Assembly (NCBI GenBank): GCA_014885115.2
Contig: WKLE02000400.1
Location: 36,904-55,033 of the forward strand
Reading direction: 5' to 3'
Origin: Asterionellopsis glacialis
Lineage: Eukaryota; Bacillariophyta; Plagiogrammaphyceae; Rhaphoneidales; Asterionellopsidaceae
DNA length: 18,130 nt
Positions 17,950 through 18,130 of this stretch are shown one piece after another; the first letter of the stretch is position 1, and each line of letters opens with the position of its first letter. The translations under genes and the position numbers were made by a program. Below the pieces are notes generated by a model. It was not told the origin of the DNA, did not search any database, and worked only from the letters and a program-made list of their open reading frames with translations.

Positions 17950-18076
17950 ATTCATCTGTGAGATGAATACCTCATAATTCCAGTGTACTCAAGATAGAGT
18001 ACACATATAATTATGCATAGCAATACATTTTTTCTAGACCATGTCATCATTGGTGCACTACACCTCACTATGTGAG
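17950..18076. repeat. Three short perfect inverted repeats in a row
   Basis: ATTCATCT-GTG-AGATGAAT lies at 17950-17968. GTGTACTC-AAGATA-GAGTACAC lies at 17983-18004. CTCAC-TAT-GTGAG lies at 18064-18076. Each could form a small hairpin. They are not linked to a gene inside the window, and AT-rich DNA yields some of these by chance. Confidence 0.6.
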
Positions 18077-18130
18077 TTGTATCCTTAATGATAGTGCTAA
18101 TACGCGCATCCATGCACAGACGGATCAGTT

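Larger units (their letters stand above)
16463..18130. other. Long region to the right edge without a confident gene
   Basis: In 1.67 kb I see no gene I can support. It holds one 50-residue minus-strand frame listed separately, plus-strand frames at 16475-16723, 16701-16892, 17032-17244 and 17422-17646 without domain-like content, a TAGGAC/GTCCTA inverted repeat near 17644-17658, and three short hairpins at 17950-18076. No tRNA or snRNA was recognised. Confidence 0.45.

Overview
The window looks like nuclear DNA from a stramenopile alga, most likely a diatom. Three genes carry short GT-AG spliceosomal introns (126-184 nt, donors GTAAGT or GTAAGTT). One gene encodes a longin R-SNARE. Another carries the EYPxILGxNP...GPPxxIxW block that I associate with an expanded diatom protein family of unknown function. 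Intergenic DNA is AT-rich, with microsatellites and poly-T tracts. The species cannot be told from the sequence.

Layout, left to right: a 3'-truncated sulfotransferase-like gene (1-791, -); a diatom-type hypothetical protein (1932-2663, +); a longin R-SNARE (3086-3829, -); two tandem paralogous class 3 lipases, each with one phase-2 intron at the same place (A 5021-6746 and B 7975-9549, both +); an FMN-binding glutamate-synthase-domain protein with a mitochondrial-like presequence (10048-12108, -); a medium-chain quinone-oxidoreductase-like enzyme with a signal peptide (12924-14162, -); and a glycosyltransferase-like type II membrane protein with one phase-0 intron (14811-16462, +). I see no confident gene from 16463 to the right edge.

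The most interesting part is the lipase pair. The proteins are closely alike through the catalytic domain and a C-terminal domain of five C-x5-C-x4-C repeats, but their membrane anchoring is reversed. Lipase A has a signal peptide and a C-terminal membrane helix, with a cytosolic tail containing GYAEI, a GYxx-phi signal of the LAMP kind. Lipase B has an N-terminal signal anchor, a cytosolic leader containing EDSPLL, an acidic dileucine signal, and no C-terminal helix. Both may therefore be sorted to a vacuole or lysosome-like compartment by different signals at opposite ends. Each lipase is preceded by a dense cluster of palindromic GGTACC/CCAGGTAC repeats (about 4596-4766 and 7325-7800) that I did not see clustered elsewhere in the window. 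The clusters may be shared control DNA, a remnant of the duplication, or foldback elements.

The other standout is the R-SNARE, which has Asn184 where the zero-layer arginine is expected. The neighbouring genes otherwise look like independent eukaryotic transcription units. Several pairs are divergent (sulfotransferase/hypothetical, SNARE/lipase A, oxidoreductase/glycosyltransferase), and nothing else shows a shared pathway.
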